Assembly: GCF_003073475.1 (NCBI RefSeq)
Contig: NZ_CP029033.1
Span: 248,001 to 312,000 of the forward strand
Length of the DNA: 64,000 bases
Source: Actinobaculum sp. 313
GTDB lineage: Bacteria; Actinomycetota; Actinomycetes; Actinomycetales; Actinomycetaceae
Reading direction: 5' to 3'
A program made the position numbers and the translations under genes. Positions 42,959 to 51,478 of this stretch are shown here, one piece after another; positions within the stretch are counted from its first letter, which is position 1, and every line of letters starts with the position of its first letter. The notes under the pieces were generated by a model that made no database searches, was not told the DNA's origin, and saw nothing but the letters and a program-made list of their open reading frames with translations.

Positions 42959-44167
42959 TCACGACTCGGAATCACCGAGAGCGATGTGGCGGCGAGTTGT
43001 CACAATTCCAAACCGCTGGCCCCGCCGACGCGCGCCATGAGAGATGACTCCTGCGAGCATGAGGGCGGCACCGAACATGAGCATCCGCCCGGAACCGAGG
43101 TCAAGGCCGAGATGATGCACAATGTTGCCGCATAGTGGATTAATATCGCCGATGGCCGTGTCCAGCGTGTCAATGATGCTGCCCTGTGTCCAGCGCGGCA
43201 GGACGAGGGCTAGGCATCCGAAAAGCGAAAGGATGACGCCTGCGACGGTGACTCCCAAAGAAGACGCTCGGGCGAGGAGTGCGATCAGTGTGGCCACGGC
43301 AATTCCGCCGAGCAGCTCAAGAAGCGCGGCGATATTGAGGTGACCTGTTGCCCAAGGATTGCCGTCAACCAGTGAAAGCCGCACGCTTGCATCAGAGAGC
43401 AAATACCATGCCACCGGCGCGAGGACGATGGTCGCCGCAAGGGCTCCCGTGTGCGTCCAGGCGCGACTCTTAGGGGCGGCGGGGACGGTATCGGGATCAG
43501 GTGGCGGTGTGGCCCAATCAGTAGGTAAAGCTTTGTCTCCCGATTCTTGCGGAGCGTCGGCGACGGCCGGGCCCGTGGCCTCCGTATCGTCGTCGGCGTT
43601 GCGCTCCTCATGTTCAGACGCCATCCCGATTGCCTCTGCGAGCGACGCATGCGCTGCATCCGGGCTTGCGGAACGTAAGGGTAGATCCAAGGGGGAAGTG
43701 GCCGTCTCGGCGGAAGCGTCACTATCTGTCAGGGGCTGTTCGTCGGTGGCGGTACGGGGCTCACTGGTGACAGTATCACCGGATTCGACCGGGCCGGTGT
43801 ACTCCTCTGGTTCCACAGAGGCATCTTCAACAGCGGCGTCCTGGAGAGTGTCTTCGACTGGGGAGGTCGCCGCGGCGAGGTCCTCTGCCAAGGCCGAATC
43901 TGCTGCGGTTTGCGATCCGTCAGGAGCAGGGTGCACGTTGGGATCCCCGTTGGGCGTTTCAGGTGTCATGGAGGTGGACGCTTGAGCGTTGTGCTCGGCA
44001 GAAGTGCCCTGGATAGCGCTCTCTGAATTCTCTTCGGCCGACGCAGAAGCATCCTGCGACGACGTCTCCCGCGTATCGGAAGTTGCGTCGTCAATCGGCG
44101 CGAGAATGTCATCGTCCTCGAAGGGCCGACGCGACGACGAGCTGTACGGGTCAGTTGGGGTGGACAC
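42959..44167 (-). CDS. Membrane protein with a long acidic disordered N-terminal region
   Basis: The protein has about 402 residues from GTG 44167, which has an excellent AGGAGG upstream (rather than the ATG at 44182). Residues 1-235 are Asp/Glu/Ser/Thr/Ala-rich and look disordered. Four hydrophobic segments follow, including TGALAATIVLAPVAWYLLSD, LELLGGIAVATLIALLARAS, LGVTVAGVILSLFGCLALVL and MLMFGAALMLAGVISHGARR. I recognise no catalytic domain. It may be a small integral membrane protein with a cytoplasmic or external acidic tail. It is upstream of the hydrolase gene with a 20-bp gap. Confidence 0.82.
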   Translation of the reverse strand: MSTPTDPYSSSSRRPFEDDDILAPIDDATSDTRETSSQDASASAEENSESAIQGTSAEHNAQASTSMTPETPNGDPNVHPAPDGSQTAADSALAEDLAAATSPVEDTLQDAAVEDASVEPEEYTGPVESGDTVTSEPRTATDEQPLTDSDASAETATSPLDLPLRSASPDAAHASLAEAIGMASEHEERNADDDTEATGPAVADAPQESGDKALPTDWATPPPDPDTVPAAPKSRAWTHTGALAATIVLAPVAWYLLSDASVRLSLVDGNPWATGHLNIAALLELLGGIAVATLIALLARASSLGVTVAGVILSLFGCLALVLPRWTQGSIIDTLDTAIGDINPLCGNIVHHLGLDLGSGRMLMFGAALMLAGVISHGARRRGQRFGIVTTRRHIALGDSES

Positions 44168-44317
44168 GACTTTCCTCCTCAATTGCTTCTATCTTGACGC
44201 TACGGCAAGAAGAGCTATCTGTCGGGGAAGCAGGCGGCGTGCCTCGTGTGAGATTCGTGTTCCTATCGGCCTGCGGTGCGGAGTGATGTAGATATGGGTG
44301 GTATTCATGGATTACAA

Positions 44318-44348
44318 ACGGCGCGCGGCCTGTGTAGCCGCGCGCCGT
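44318..44348 (-). terminator. Strong hairpin terminator after the lipoprotein gene
   Basis: A perfect 12-bp stem ACGGCGCGCGGC/GCCGCGCGCCGT with a 7-nt loop (44330-44336) lies 27 bp beyond the lipoprotein stop. On the minus strand it is followed by TTGTAATCC, a weak T stretch. The stem's strength makes termination likely. Confidence 0.75.
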
Positions 44349-44374
44349 GAGTGGGAAAACGGAACTGTGATGGC

Positions 44375-44716
44375 TCAGTTGGTAATGGCCTGCTCCGCGC
44401 AGGTCGCACTTGCCTCTTTGGTCTTTTGGAGGTCGTCGTCCGTGAAAACTTCCGCTTCCATATCGCCGTCGACGAGGGCCTGAAGTGCTTCGGCAGAGAA
44501 GTCATCGTAGACCTCGTCCACTAAGCAGGTGTAGAAGCCATCCGTGAGAATAGCAGAGACTTCGGAACCGTACTGCTCCTCCATCATCGGTTGGAGATAC
44601 GTTTGCATCGCGTTGGAGACTTCCTCTTTGGACGGTTTCTCCGCGCTTCCGCAAGCAGCCATCGAAATCGTCAGGAGTGGGATGGCGGGCAGTGCGATGA
44701 GTTTCTTGAGATTCAT
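44375..44716 (-). CDS. Small putative lipoprotein
   Basis: The protein has 113 residues from ATG 44716 with AGGAG upstream. A lipoprotein signal is clear: MNLKKLIALPAIPLLTISMA then ACGS, with the lipobox Cys at about residue 23. The mature part is acidic and helical, with two further cysteines (FYTCLVDEVYDD and SATCAEQAITN) that could form a disulfide. I recognise no family; it resembles many small Gram-positive lipoproteins with a periplasm-facing DUF-like domain. It has its own terminator, so it is probably monocistronic. Confidence 0.85.
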   Translation of the reverse strand: MNLKKLIALPAIPLLTISMAACGSAEKPSKEEVSNAMQTYLQPMMEEQYGSEVSAILTDGFYTCLVDEVYDDFSAEALQALVDGDMEAEVFTDDDLQKTKEASATCAEQAITN

Positions 44717-45259
44717 GTGCTGAGGCTCCTTTCGTTCAGTGGGCGAGTATCCCATGTTCCTTCTCTCGGCCAAATCCATACAAGTGGAGCTTGACTTGTC
44801 CTCACTGTATCACCGGATTTACGCGGATACTCCGCGGGATCGGTCCTTGTGTAGGAGATCACGCAGCGTTGCAAGGAACAATACGGCACGAATGTGCTGG
44901 TCGGCGAGCTGTCAAAGGCGCAGCGTCTGCCCCGTGCGCTGTGGGTGAGAGGAAATCGCCGCGAAAGATTTGAGAGGAAGGCAACTTTTCTGCGGGTTGG
45001 CTCGGCAGGAGTTCATGGACTTTGCACGGTCTTTCGCTGCGCCGGTGACGATGAACGAAATCGCATCATAATCACTGAGAAGATCTCCACAGGCGGGCAA
45101 ATGAAGGGGCTGTCCACAGGCGCAACCCAAACGCTGCGTCCATGAGAGCACATGCTTCAAGCTAGATGCACACAACAAGAGTCGCAGAAACGGAGCCATC
45201 GACCACTCTTCAATGGCTGAATGGCGCGGCACAACGGGAGTCATAAGAATGGAAGCAAT
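44717..45259. other. Intergenic region between the lipoprotein and the Tad locus
   Basis: No gene is supportable here. It carries the divergent promoter zone for the lipoprotein (minus) and the Tad operon (plus). A short direct repeat TCCACAGGCG occurs twice near 45086-45123, and the second copy reads CTGTCCACAGG, which resembles a DnaA box; a single pair is not enough to call an origin. Confidence 0.4.
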
Positions 45260-46369
45260 ATGGAAAGCAGACGCAAGGCGGGGATGGGGCACAGGCAATC
45301 TCTCGAACAGAAACGCTCGCGCAAGCAAGAGAGCAATGTGACGGTGATCAATGCGCAGGAGTTGACGCAGCACAAGGAGGGAGGACGGATTGCGGCATGT
45401 TCCTTGGCCGCGCACAGCGAGACTGTGCGTTCCGAAGTCAATCGCTTGGCGGCGCTTGCTGGCATCAACATTGTGACTGGTCGTTCCGGGACCGCGCCGT
45501 CTGCTGTGCTCAATTTACGGGAAGTGGATGGAAGTATGCCGCAGGTAGAAGCTAGCTTTCACCCGGCCTACGCTCCGTACTTTGCATCTGGGTGTATAAG
45601 GCTTTCGTTGCGAGAGGAAGCGGAAGATGTCCTCGAACTGATGCTGGCGGCGGGATCCACCCAACGGGGTACCATCGTCGGAGTCATTGGAAGTCGAGGT
45701 GGAATTGGAGTCTCGACTCTAGCGAGTTGGTTGGCGCGGGAGATGGCACGTGAGAGGGAGACGTGCCTCCTCGACCTCGATCCGCTGTCTGCTGGCATCG
45801 ATCTTCTTCTCGGCTTGGAAGGCACACCGGGCCTGCGATGGTCCGATCTGGCAGAAGACAGCGGTGCCCTCGTTCCTGGCAGGCTAAATGCTGCCCTGCC
45901 ATCGCTGGGCGCGCTGCGCGTTCTCAGTGCCGACCCCAGAGGCGGTGCGCCGCGCGGGGGAGGTCTCGGCGTCGATGCGATTGCCGCTCTTTCGCAGGCC
46001 AATGAGGTCACGGTGCTGGACATTCCACGATCCGGCATCGACGCGGGCACGAGGGAGCGGGAGTGGTTGGAGTGGTGCGACGTCGTCGTACTCATCGTGG
46101 GTGGTGGATTGCGGGAAATCCAGCAGGCGCGGCGGGCTATCAGTCTGCTGCCGGGCGAAACCCCGCTGGTTATCGTCGGGTCGGGCGTGAGTGGAGGTGA
46201 AGCTGCGGCGCTGGCCGAGGCGCTTGATGTGCCGCAAGTCATGCCGTTACGACGGTTGCGTACCTTGGACCAAGACCTCAGCCACGGCGTGCGGGTAGGC
46301 GATCGCACTCGTTGCGCCACCGCGCGGGATGTGTCCCGTATCGGGGTCATCTGCCGCGAGGCGGTGTGA
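45260..46369 (+). CDS. ssd: Ssd/TadZ-like CpaE-family ATPase of the Tad pilus locus
   Basis: The protein has about 369 residues. The core is a deviant Walker A ParA/MinD-like ATPase: GVIGSRGGIGVSTLASWLAR, then CLLDLDPLSAGIDLLLGLEG, EVTVLDIPRSGID and VVLIVGGGLREIQQARRAIS. This is the actinobacterial CpaE/Ssd family (septum-site-determining-like) found at the start of Tad loci, thought to place the pilus machine. N-terminal residues 20-120 are a receiver-like domain without phosphorylation motifs. ATG 45260 has GGAAG before it; ATG 45221 and GTG 45338 are alternatives. It overlaps tadA by one base (TGATG). Confidence 0.88.
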   Translation: MESRRKAGMGHRQSLEQKRSRKQESNVTVINAQELTQHKEGGRIAACSLAAHSETVRSEVNRLAALAGINIVTGRSGTAPSAVLNLREVDGSMPQVEASFHPAYAPYFASGCIRLSLREEAEDVLELMLAAGSTQRGTIVGVIGSRGGIGVSTLASWLAREMARERETCLLDLDPLSAGIDLLLGLEGTPGLRWSDLAEDSGALVPGRLNAALPSLGALRVLSADPRGGAPRGGGLGVDAIAALSQANEVTVLDIPRSGIDAGTREREWLEWCDVVVLIVGGGLREIQQARRAISLLPGETPLVIVGSGVSGGEAAALAEALDVPQVMPLRRLRTLDQDLSHGVRVGDRTRCATARDVSRIGVICREAV

Positions 46370-47538
46370 TGAAGCAGTTAAGTGACACACAGATCCGCCG
46401 AGCGCGCGCAATCCTCGCCGATGGCAAGGGCATTCCGGAAGCGCTGGCGGACACCGTTCCAGTGGCTGTTGGGGTACACGATGTTCTAGGTGTGCGCCGC
46501 CAGTTGCGCGCGGCGATTGGGGGTGCAGGCCCGATCCTGCAGCCGCTACTGGAGGATCCACAGGTGACGGACATCCTCGTGAACGGGGTCCATGGCGTAT
46601 GGATTGATCGCGGCAGAGGTCTTGAAGCTGTTGCTGTGAGCACCGGTCTTCTCGATACACCACAGCAGGTGCGCGACCTTGCGGTGCGTTTGGCTGCGGC
46701 AAGTGGGCAGCGCCTCGATGATGCCAGTCCGATTGTGGATGGCACCCTGGAAGGGGGCCTGCGTCTGCATGCTGTTCTTCCTCCTCTGGCGTGGGAGGGT
46801 CCGTTCATTTCGTTGCGGTCTCACCGGGCTGTGACGTTGAGTTTGGACGAGCTTGTAGCGAGCGGTACCGTGCCGGTTGAGTTGGCTGCAGTTCTGGTTG
46901 CTCTGCTCAACAGCCACGCCAATGTCATGATCTCTGGTGCGACAGGATCTGGAAAGACGACGCTGCTTTCGGCGCTCCTCTCGCAGGTATCGGCGGCTGA
47001 ACGCATACTCATCATTGAGGAGGCGGCCGAGTTGCGCCCGCGCCATCCGCATGCGATTCACCTACAGGTGAGGCATGCCAATGTGCAGGGAAGTGGCGAA
47101 GTCGGCATGGTTGACCTGGTACGAGCGGCGCTGCGCATGCGGCCGGATCGGATTGTTCTGGGTGAATGTCGTGGTGCGGAGGTTCGGGAGGTGCTTTCGG
47201 CCCTTAACACGGGCCATGAAGGCGGTTGGGCAACGGTCCATGCCAATTCTGCACATGACGTGCCAGCTCGATTAGTTGCTCTGGGTGCTCTCGCGGGCAT
47301 GACGGAGGCAGTGGTTGCGGCCCAGGCGGCTAGCGCGCTTGATGCCGTTATCCATATTGATAAGAACAATGGGCAACGTTGCATCAGTCAGGTCGCCACG
47401 TTGGAGCGGCGCGGCGACGAGCTGGTGACTTGTGACGCATTGAAGTGTGTCGATGGCGAGGAGGGACAGCGACGTGTCGTTCCCGGCCCAGGGTGGCCGC
47501 GTCTAGCACGCAGGCTTGCATTGAGAGAAAGTATATGA
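46369..47538 (+). CDS. tadA: TadA, secretion ATPase of the Tad/Flp pilus
   Basis: The protein has 389 residues. It is a hexameric PulE/GspE-type ATPase that powers pilin assembly. Visible motifs are LLEDPQVTDILVNGVHGVWI, Walker A ISGATGSGKTTLLSALLSQV, the Asp box ILIIEEAAELRPRHPHAIHL, Walker B MRPDRIVLGECRGAEVREVL and HEGGWATVHANSAHDVPARL (His box). It starts by one-base overlap with ssd and overlaps tadB by 4 bp, so the operon is tightly coupled. Confidence 0.95.
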   Translation: MKQLSDTQIRRARAILADGKGIPEALADTVPVAVGVHDVLGVRRQLRAAIGGAGPILQPLLEDPQVTDILVNGVHGVWIDRGRGLEAVAVSTGLLDTPQQVRDLAVRLAAASGQRLDDASPIVDGTLEGGLRLHAVLPPLAWEGPFISLRSHRAVTLSLDELVASGTVPVELAAVLVALLNSHANVMISGATGSGKTTLLSALLSQVSAAERILIIEEAAELRPRHPHAIHLQVRHANVQGSGEVGMVDLVRAALRMRPDRIVLGECRGAEVREVLSALNTGHEGGWATVHANSAHDVPARLVALGALAGMTEAVVAAQAASALDAVIHIDKNNGQRCISQVATLERRGDELVTCDALKCVDGEEGQRRVVPGPGWPRLARRLALRESI

Positions 47539-48392
47539 AGCTGATTGGTTTCCTTTTACTGCTGACCGCCTGGTATTGGACTCCGTCTTATCCCCACCGT
47601 GTAGGTGTGCAGGCCGGAGTGCAGCAAACGGCACTCATCCGAAGGCTGTTGCGCGGTGGGAAGCCTTTTCCGTGGCCGTTGGCGGGAAACTCTCCGCCGC
47701 AATACGAATCTGGTGTGGGGCAGGGAGCTCGTTCCGATTTGGGGCACTCGTCCGGTGGATATGAGGAAGGGGGCGGCCCAGGCTTTTCTTGCGGGGAGAG
47801 CTCACAAGGGATGCGAAAGGTGACCTTGCGGCGGTTGACGCGGAGCGTCCGTCCGGTGCGTGAGCCCGAAATCGGTCTTTTGGTTGCGGAGGCTGCGACT
47901 CGATTGCGATGCGGTGCGAGCTTCGAACAGGCCTGGCAAAAGACTTTCGAGCGTACAGACATTGCCGACAGATACAAAACGGGCGTCGATAGCGCTGGTG
48001 TGCCTCACGGTCTGCGCGCGCTGCAGAGATCATCAAGTAGCACGGAGCTGATGTTCGCCATCCCGGCTGCGGTTGCCGTGTGTCGGCTGAGCCATCTGAC
48101 CGGAGCGCCAAGCGCGGATGTATTGGAGGCGTGTGCGGGCGGCATCACCGAGGTAAGTGAGGCGGCAGCAGCACGCAGGGTGGCCCTTGCTGGGCCACGG
48201 ACGAGCGCGCGGATGCTTGCCCTTCTACCTTTGCTTGGCTTACTCCTCGGATATGTGTTGGGGTCCAACCCTCTGGCGTTTCTTCTGAGTACGAATATAG
48301 GACGAGTCTGCCTCCTTGTAGGTTTCGCCTTTGAACTGGCGGGAATCGTGTGGGTGCGGCACTTGGTTAAACGAGCGGAAGAAGGCTCATGA
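47535..48392 (+). CDS. tadB: TadB-like inner-membrane platform protein
   Basis: The protein has 285 residues. An N-terminal helix (MKLIGFLLLLTAWYW) is followed by a hydrophilic stretch unlike other TadB proteins (residues 28-95, Gly-rich), then the GspF-like domain: IGLLVAEAATRLRCGASFEQ, VAVCRLSHLTGAPSADVLEA and GPRTSARMLALLPLLGLLLG. A C-terminal pair of helices ends the protein. In actinobacterial Tad loci tadB and tadC are short and degenerate like this. It starts in the tadA stop (ATGA) and overlaps tadC by 4 bp. Confidence 0.85.
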   Translation: MKLIGFLLLLTAWYWTPSYPHRVGVQAGVQQTALIRRLLRGGKPFPWPLAGNSPPQYESGVGQGARSDLGHSSGGYEEGGGPGFSCGESSQGMRKVTLRRLTRSVRPVREPEIGLLVAEAATRLRCGASFEQAWQKTFERTDIADRYKTGVDSAGVPHGLRALQRSSSSTELMFAIPAAVAVCRLSHLTGAPSADVLEACAGGITEVSEAAAARRVALAGPRTSARMLALLPLLGLLLGYVLGSNPLAFLLSTNIGRVCLLVGFAFELAGIVWVRHLVKRAEEGS

Positions 48393-48952
48393 TGACTGCC
48401 TCCACGCCGAGTCTTGCAGCCTCGTTGCTGGCGGCCTGGGCTGCATGCGGCCTATTGGCACTGGCGCTCACGGCGAGAACTCCAAACGGGAGGCGGAGGC
48501 CCTCGAATCGTCCGACGCTACTCGCCCATGTCGACGAGGCAATGATCCTGGATATTGCACAAGCGGCATTACAGGGCGGTACATCCATACCGGGTGCACT
48601 CCTTGCCATCCATGAAGCGGTAGCGGAGAGCGAGAGCGCGGGGCTCGACGTCGCGGCGCGGACGCTGCTTCTGGGCGGAACGTGGGAGGAAGCATGGGGC
48701 CAGGTACCGGCGCGTTTTCAAAGCCTGCGTGACGCGCTTCAACCCGCATGGGAAGATGGCGCGGCTCCATCCGCGCTGCTTCGACAGGCCGCGGAAGGTA
48801 TTCGACAGGGGCGGAGTAGGCGTGCCCGTGAAGCCGCGGCTCGGCTTGGAGCTCACCTGGTGTTACCGCTGGGCCTGTGCTTCTTACCGGCCTTCGTGAT
48901 GCTTGGCATCGTACCGGTTATCGCTTCGGTTGGGCTTTCGCTGTTTCACTAG
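48389..48952 (+). CDS. tadC: TadC-like inner-membrane platform protein
   Basis: The protein has 187 residues. A signal-like helix LAASLLAAWAACGLLALALT is followed by a GspF-type helical region (AMILDIAQAALQGGTSIPGA, ALLRQAAEGIRQGRSRRARE) and a final membrane helix LPLGLCFLPAFVMLGIVPVI. It is the second platform subunit and shorter than proteobacterial TadC, as usual in this phylum. It starts in a 4-bp overlap with tadB. Confidence 0.85.
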   Translation: MMTASTPSLAASLLAAWAACGLLALALTARTPNGRRRPSNRPTLLAHVDEAMILDIAQAALQGGTSIPGALLAIHEAVAESESAGLDVAARTLLLGGTWEEAWGQVPARFQSLRDALQPAWEDGAAPSALLRQAAEGIRQGRSRRAREAAARLGAHLVLPLGLCFLPAFVMLGIVPVIASVGLSLFH

Positions 48953-49441
48953 ACGAGTGCGGCCGAGGCGCCGACACGCGTCCCACTGGGCATCGTTTCG
49001 GGCGCTGGCACGGGCCATTACGCAGGAATCCGGATCCATAGAGTGCGCGGCGAAACCGGTTTGGATGCGCGTCGACGTCGCTGTGGCCTGCCGGGAAGCG
49101 AGGGGCGCTTTCAAGTTGCGACATGCACGGGACGCTTGGCGGGTGGGAGCCGCGAGTCCATCTGTTACCTTCCCGGGGCGTTGTACCTTCATCCCCAACC
49201 GGTGGCAACCGTGAGTCCGTCCATTACGCATTCCCTCGGCCGAGTCTCCGGCATTGAAGAGTGCCTTGCCGACTGCTGGTCAGCGTAGTTCGTCGAAGAC
49301 TCTCACCTGGCGCTGTATCCACAGATCGCGTTATGTCGTGCGGATTCACAGGAGCTTCTAGCGGCTGGTCTGCTGTGCCCGCGAAACGGGAGAGTGGTAG
49401 TACCGCGCCACAAAGGGTGGCGCCAAACATTGGAGGAAACA
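48953..49441. other. Long gap between tadC and the pilin gene
   Basis: This gap of 489 bp breaks an otherwise overlapping operon. No gene with a plausible start or family signature was seen. It probably holds a separate promoter and 5' untranslated region for the pilin gene, whose GGAGGAAAC binding site lies at 49431-49439. I could not single out promoter hexamers. Confidence 0.4.
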
Positions 49442-49624
49442 ATGTCTATGCAACTCGGAGGTTTTCTGGAGGACACCAGCGGCGAAGCCGGTATGGCAAC
49501 GGCTGAGTACGCGATAGGGACCGTCGCCGCCACATCTTTCGCAGGGCTTCTGGTGTGGATGATGAAACAATCCTGGGTCAAAGAGGGGTTGGTGTCGATC
49601 TTCAAAGCAATCTTCAAGTTCTAG
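49442..49624 (+). CDS. Flp-type pilin subunit (DUF4244 family)
   Basis: This 60-residue protein begins MSMQLGGFLEDTSGEAGMAT, continues AEYAIGTVAATSFAGLLVWM and ends with FKAIFKF. Such short proteins with Gly-x5-Glu-like prepilin cleavage (G|MATAEYA) and a single N-terminal helix are the DUF4244 pilins found in actinobacterial Tad loci. It is predicted to be the pilus subunit, cleaved after Gly at the EAG/MAT position. A strong GGAGG precedes it. A hairpin follows at 49866, before tadE. Confidence 0.9.
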   Translation: MSMQLGGFLEDTSGEAGMATAEYAIGTVAATSFAGLLVWMMKQSWVKEGLVSIFKAIFKF

Positions 49625-50001
49625 CCGTAGAAGCGAGCGGGGAGGCGGCTGGGAACATCCCGACGGTCGCCTTCCTGCTCGCTACCCAAACTGATTGGTT
49701 GCATCTTGCCATCGGCAGTTGTACACAACGGAGCCAATTCTCCACCTCGCTGAAGGGCGCTTTCGCAGCCTTGCCGAAGGGCGCTGAGCCGCAACGGCTT
49801 GCTACGGACGTAAACTCTGCTCTGCCTGCAAGGCTGAACTTGGCTTCGCGCGTTTATCGGCGACGGGTGGCGGGGTTTGGCCCGCCACCTGCGTGGTCGA
49901 TTCTCACGTTCGTTGCAGGCACATGTTTGCCACACACATGATCGGGAGATTGCGTAGTGTGCGATTGCCGAGGGCGGTTGCCATAACAAAGGAGAAAAAC
50001 A
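49625..50001. other. Gap between pilin and tadE genes with a strong hairpin
   Basis: There is no gene. A GAAGGGCGCT repeat occurs twice near 49754-49792. A perfect stem at 49866-49889 (reported separately) is the clearest element. The gap is consistent with a long pilin mRNA leader/trailer; no promoter is certain. Confidence 0.4.
49866..49889 (+). terminator. Hairpin after the pilin gene (attenuator or mRNA stabiliser)
   Basis: The 9-bp stem GGTGGCGGG/CCCGCCACC closes a 6-nt loop (GTTTGG). No run of T follows, so it is not a complete intrinsic terminator. Hairpins after pilin genes often keep the pilin mRNA abundant relative to the downstream tad genes; here that role is inferred from position. 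Confidence 0.5.
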
Positions 50002-50394
50002 ATGTGGTCACATAAGCACGAGTCAGCTAGCCCAGTTTCATCGGAGCGTGGCATGGCGACCGTCGAAATCGCGCTTGGGATGATTCCGATAACGGTCATG
50101 ATCATCGTCGTACTTGCCGCTGGCTCCCTTGTCCATTCCTACATGCAAGCGCAGGATGCCAGCCGTATGATCGCGAGGTCGGTTGCACTGGGAGAATCGC
50201 CCGATGTAGCACACTCGGCTGCTGCGCAGGAGTCCAATATGACCGTTGCCATCGAGACCGAGGGTGAATATGCCCAGATCACGGTTACCGCGAAGCCTGG
50301 CGGAGTACTCGCGCCGCTTGGTTCCGGTCCACTGGGTATCGACATATCCGCCACGACTGTGGCCCGGCTCGAACCGGGGGTGACGCTGCCATGA
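50002..50394 (+). CDS. tadE: TadE-like pseudopilin
   Basis: The protein has 130 residues from ATG 50002 behind AAAGGAG. It has a typical TadE N-terminus: SERGMATVEIALGMIPITVM then IIVVLAAGSLVHSYMQAQDA, with a prepilin-like cleavage before MATVE and the conserved Glu. The C-terminal half is beta-rich (ITVTAKPGGVLAPLG). TadE proteins are minor pseudopilins assisting pilus biogenesis. It overlaps the next gene by 4 bp. Confidence 0.88.
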   Translation: MWSHKHESASPVSSERGMATVEIALGMIPITVMIIVVLAAGSLVHSYMQAQDASRMIARSVALGESPDVAHSAAAQESNMTVAIETEGEYAQITVTAKPGGVLAPLGSGPLGIDISATTVARLEPGVTLP

Positions 50395-51146
50395 ACAGAT
50401 GCGTCAATGGCAGAGGCAGGAGTGCCGCCGTTGGGAGCAGGGTGCGGAAGCATCGGGGTGCTGCGCCACTTCTATCAATCGGCCGCAGTAGACACGGGTC
50501 GGCTTGCGTAGGTTGCGGAGGAGGAAGACCGGCGATGTCGCTTGTTGAAGTCGAGAGCTCTAGTCTCTCGGGCTCGGGCGATCAGGTCGGGCCGGGTGAT
50601 CAGGTCGGGCCGGGTGGCCTATTCGGGTCGGGTGGCCTATTCGGGTCGGGTGGCCTATTCGGGTCGGGAGATCCGAGGGAGGTTAGCGCGCATACGCTGC
50701 TCAAAGGGTCTGTGGCACCCTGCCAAGACCGCGAGTCGGTGCAGCGGAGCATTAGTTGGCATGCCGGTGACACACGAAGTGAGCGGCCGAGAGCCTCCCC
50801 GGAGGTCGGGGCTGGAACAGTGCTCGCGGTGGGTGTGTGCCTTCTGGCGGGCATGCTCGCGGTCCTGCTCCTGTTTGTGGGAAGTGTTGTCAGTGTCAAA
50901 GAACGGACACAGGATGCAGCGGACCTAGGCGCGCTTGGCGGCGCGCAGGTCTTCCAGGAGTCTCATGACGGCGAACAAGCCTGTGCCGCGGCGGCCATGA
51001 TCGTGCAGCGGAATAGAGCAGAGTTGGTGGAGTGCACAATGAGTGGCGAATATGCCACAGTGAAGGCACGCACGGTGGCGGTGTGGCATTGGGTGAGTTT
51101 CACTGCGCAGGCAACGGCCGGTCCGGCGGACGCGCCACCCGAGTGA
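50391..51146 (+). CDS. Rv3654c-family TadE-like protein with an unusual repetitive N-terminal region
   Basis: The protein has 251 residues. Residues 140-251 match the helicase/secretion-neighbourhood TadE-like family: GAGTVLAVGVCLLAGMLAVL, LLFVGSVVSVKERTQDAADL and GALGGAQVF. The first 135 residues are not family-like: Arg/Gly-rich, then a repeat GSGDQVGPGDQVGPGGLFGS with GGLFGSGGLFGS. The usual protein would begin near residue 130, so the N-terminus may be an expanded extension or the true start may be internal. It is the last gene of the Tad operon and is followed by a convergent helicase gene. Confidence 0.75.
   Translation: MNRCVNGRGRSAAVGSRVRKHRGAAPLLSIGRSRHGSACVGCGGGRPAMSLVEVESSSLSGSGDQVGPGDQVGPGGLFGSGGLFGSGGLFGSGDPREVSAHTLLKGSVAPCQDRESVQRSISWHAGDTRSERPRASPEVGAGTVLAVGVCLLAGMLAVLLLFVGSVVSVKERTQDAADLGALGGAQVFQESHDGEQACAAAAMIVQRNRAELVECTMSGEYATVKARTVAVWHWVSFTAQATAGPADAPPE
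50577..50666 (+). repeat. Five 18-nt tandem repeats inside the TadE-like gene
   Basis: Two copies of GGNGATCAGGTCGGGCCG (50577-50594 and 50595-50612) are followed by three exact copies of GGTGGCCTATTCGGGTCG (50613-50666). Each unit encodes six residues (GDQVGP or GGLFGS), so any copy-number change keeps the frame. They lie in the non-conserved N-terminal region of the protein. Confidence 0.9.
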
Positions 51147-51288
51147 ACGCTCACACCCCCGGGCAAGAGTCCGCACCCCTGAATGAACGCCCGAGTCACC
51201 TGAGCGAACTCCTGCGCCCCCCAAGGGTTCAGTGCCACCCCAGAGAAGGCCTGCACCACCCAAGTGGAAGCCTCAGTTGCCTGAATCC
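51132..51288 (+). repeat. Eight degenerate ~20-nt tandem repeats spanning the stop codon of the TadE-like gene
   Basis: Successive units of 18-21 nt, like TGCACCCCYGAGNGAANNCC, start near 51132, 51150, 51171, 51190, 51211, 51232, 51251 and 51272. Units differ at several positions. The first unit contains the TadE-like stop codon (TGA at 51144-51146), so the repeat runs from coding into non-coding DNA. Confidence 0.6.
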
Positions 51289-51478
51289 CACAGGTACCGC
51301 AGCTTCATGGCTGCGGCTACCCGGAAGCTGCATCGTGGGTTGTAGTGGTACGTGCGTGACCTTTCGATGCGGCGCCGAGGATGCGGCAACAAGAACAGAT
51401 GTGGTGCCAAGAGTACAGGTCATTTAGCAGGGACAAGCTCGTATCCGGCGTTTGCTCACCATCTCGGCATGGTACACG
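51147..51478. other. Convergent gap between the Tad operon and the helicase gene
   Basis: There is no gene. It holds most of the degenerate tandem repeat and a hairpin CCGCAGC/GCTGCGG (51297-51316), which has no T tract and may be a weak bidirectional terminator. Confidence 0.4.

Noticed and set aside
45086-45123. DnaA boxes / replication origin
   Set aside because: There are only two imperfect TCCACAGG sites, with no dnaA, dnaN or AT-rich unwinding element.
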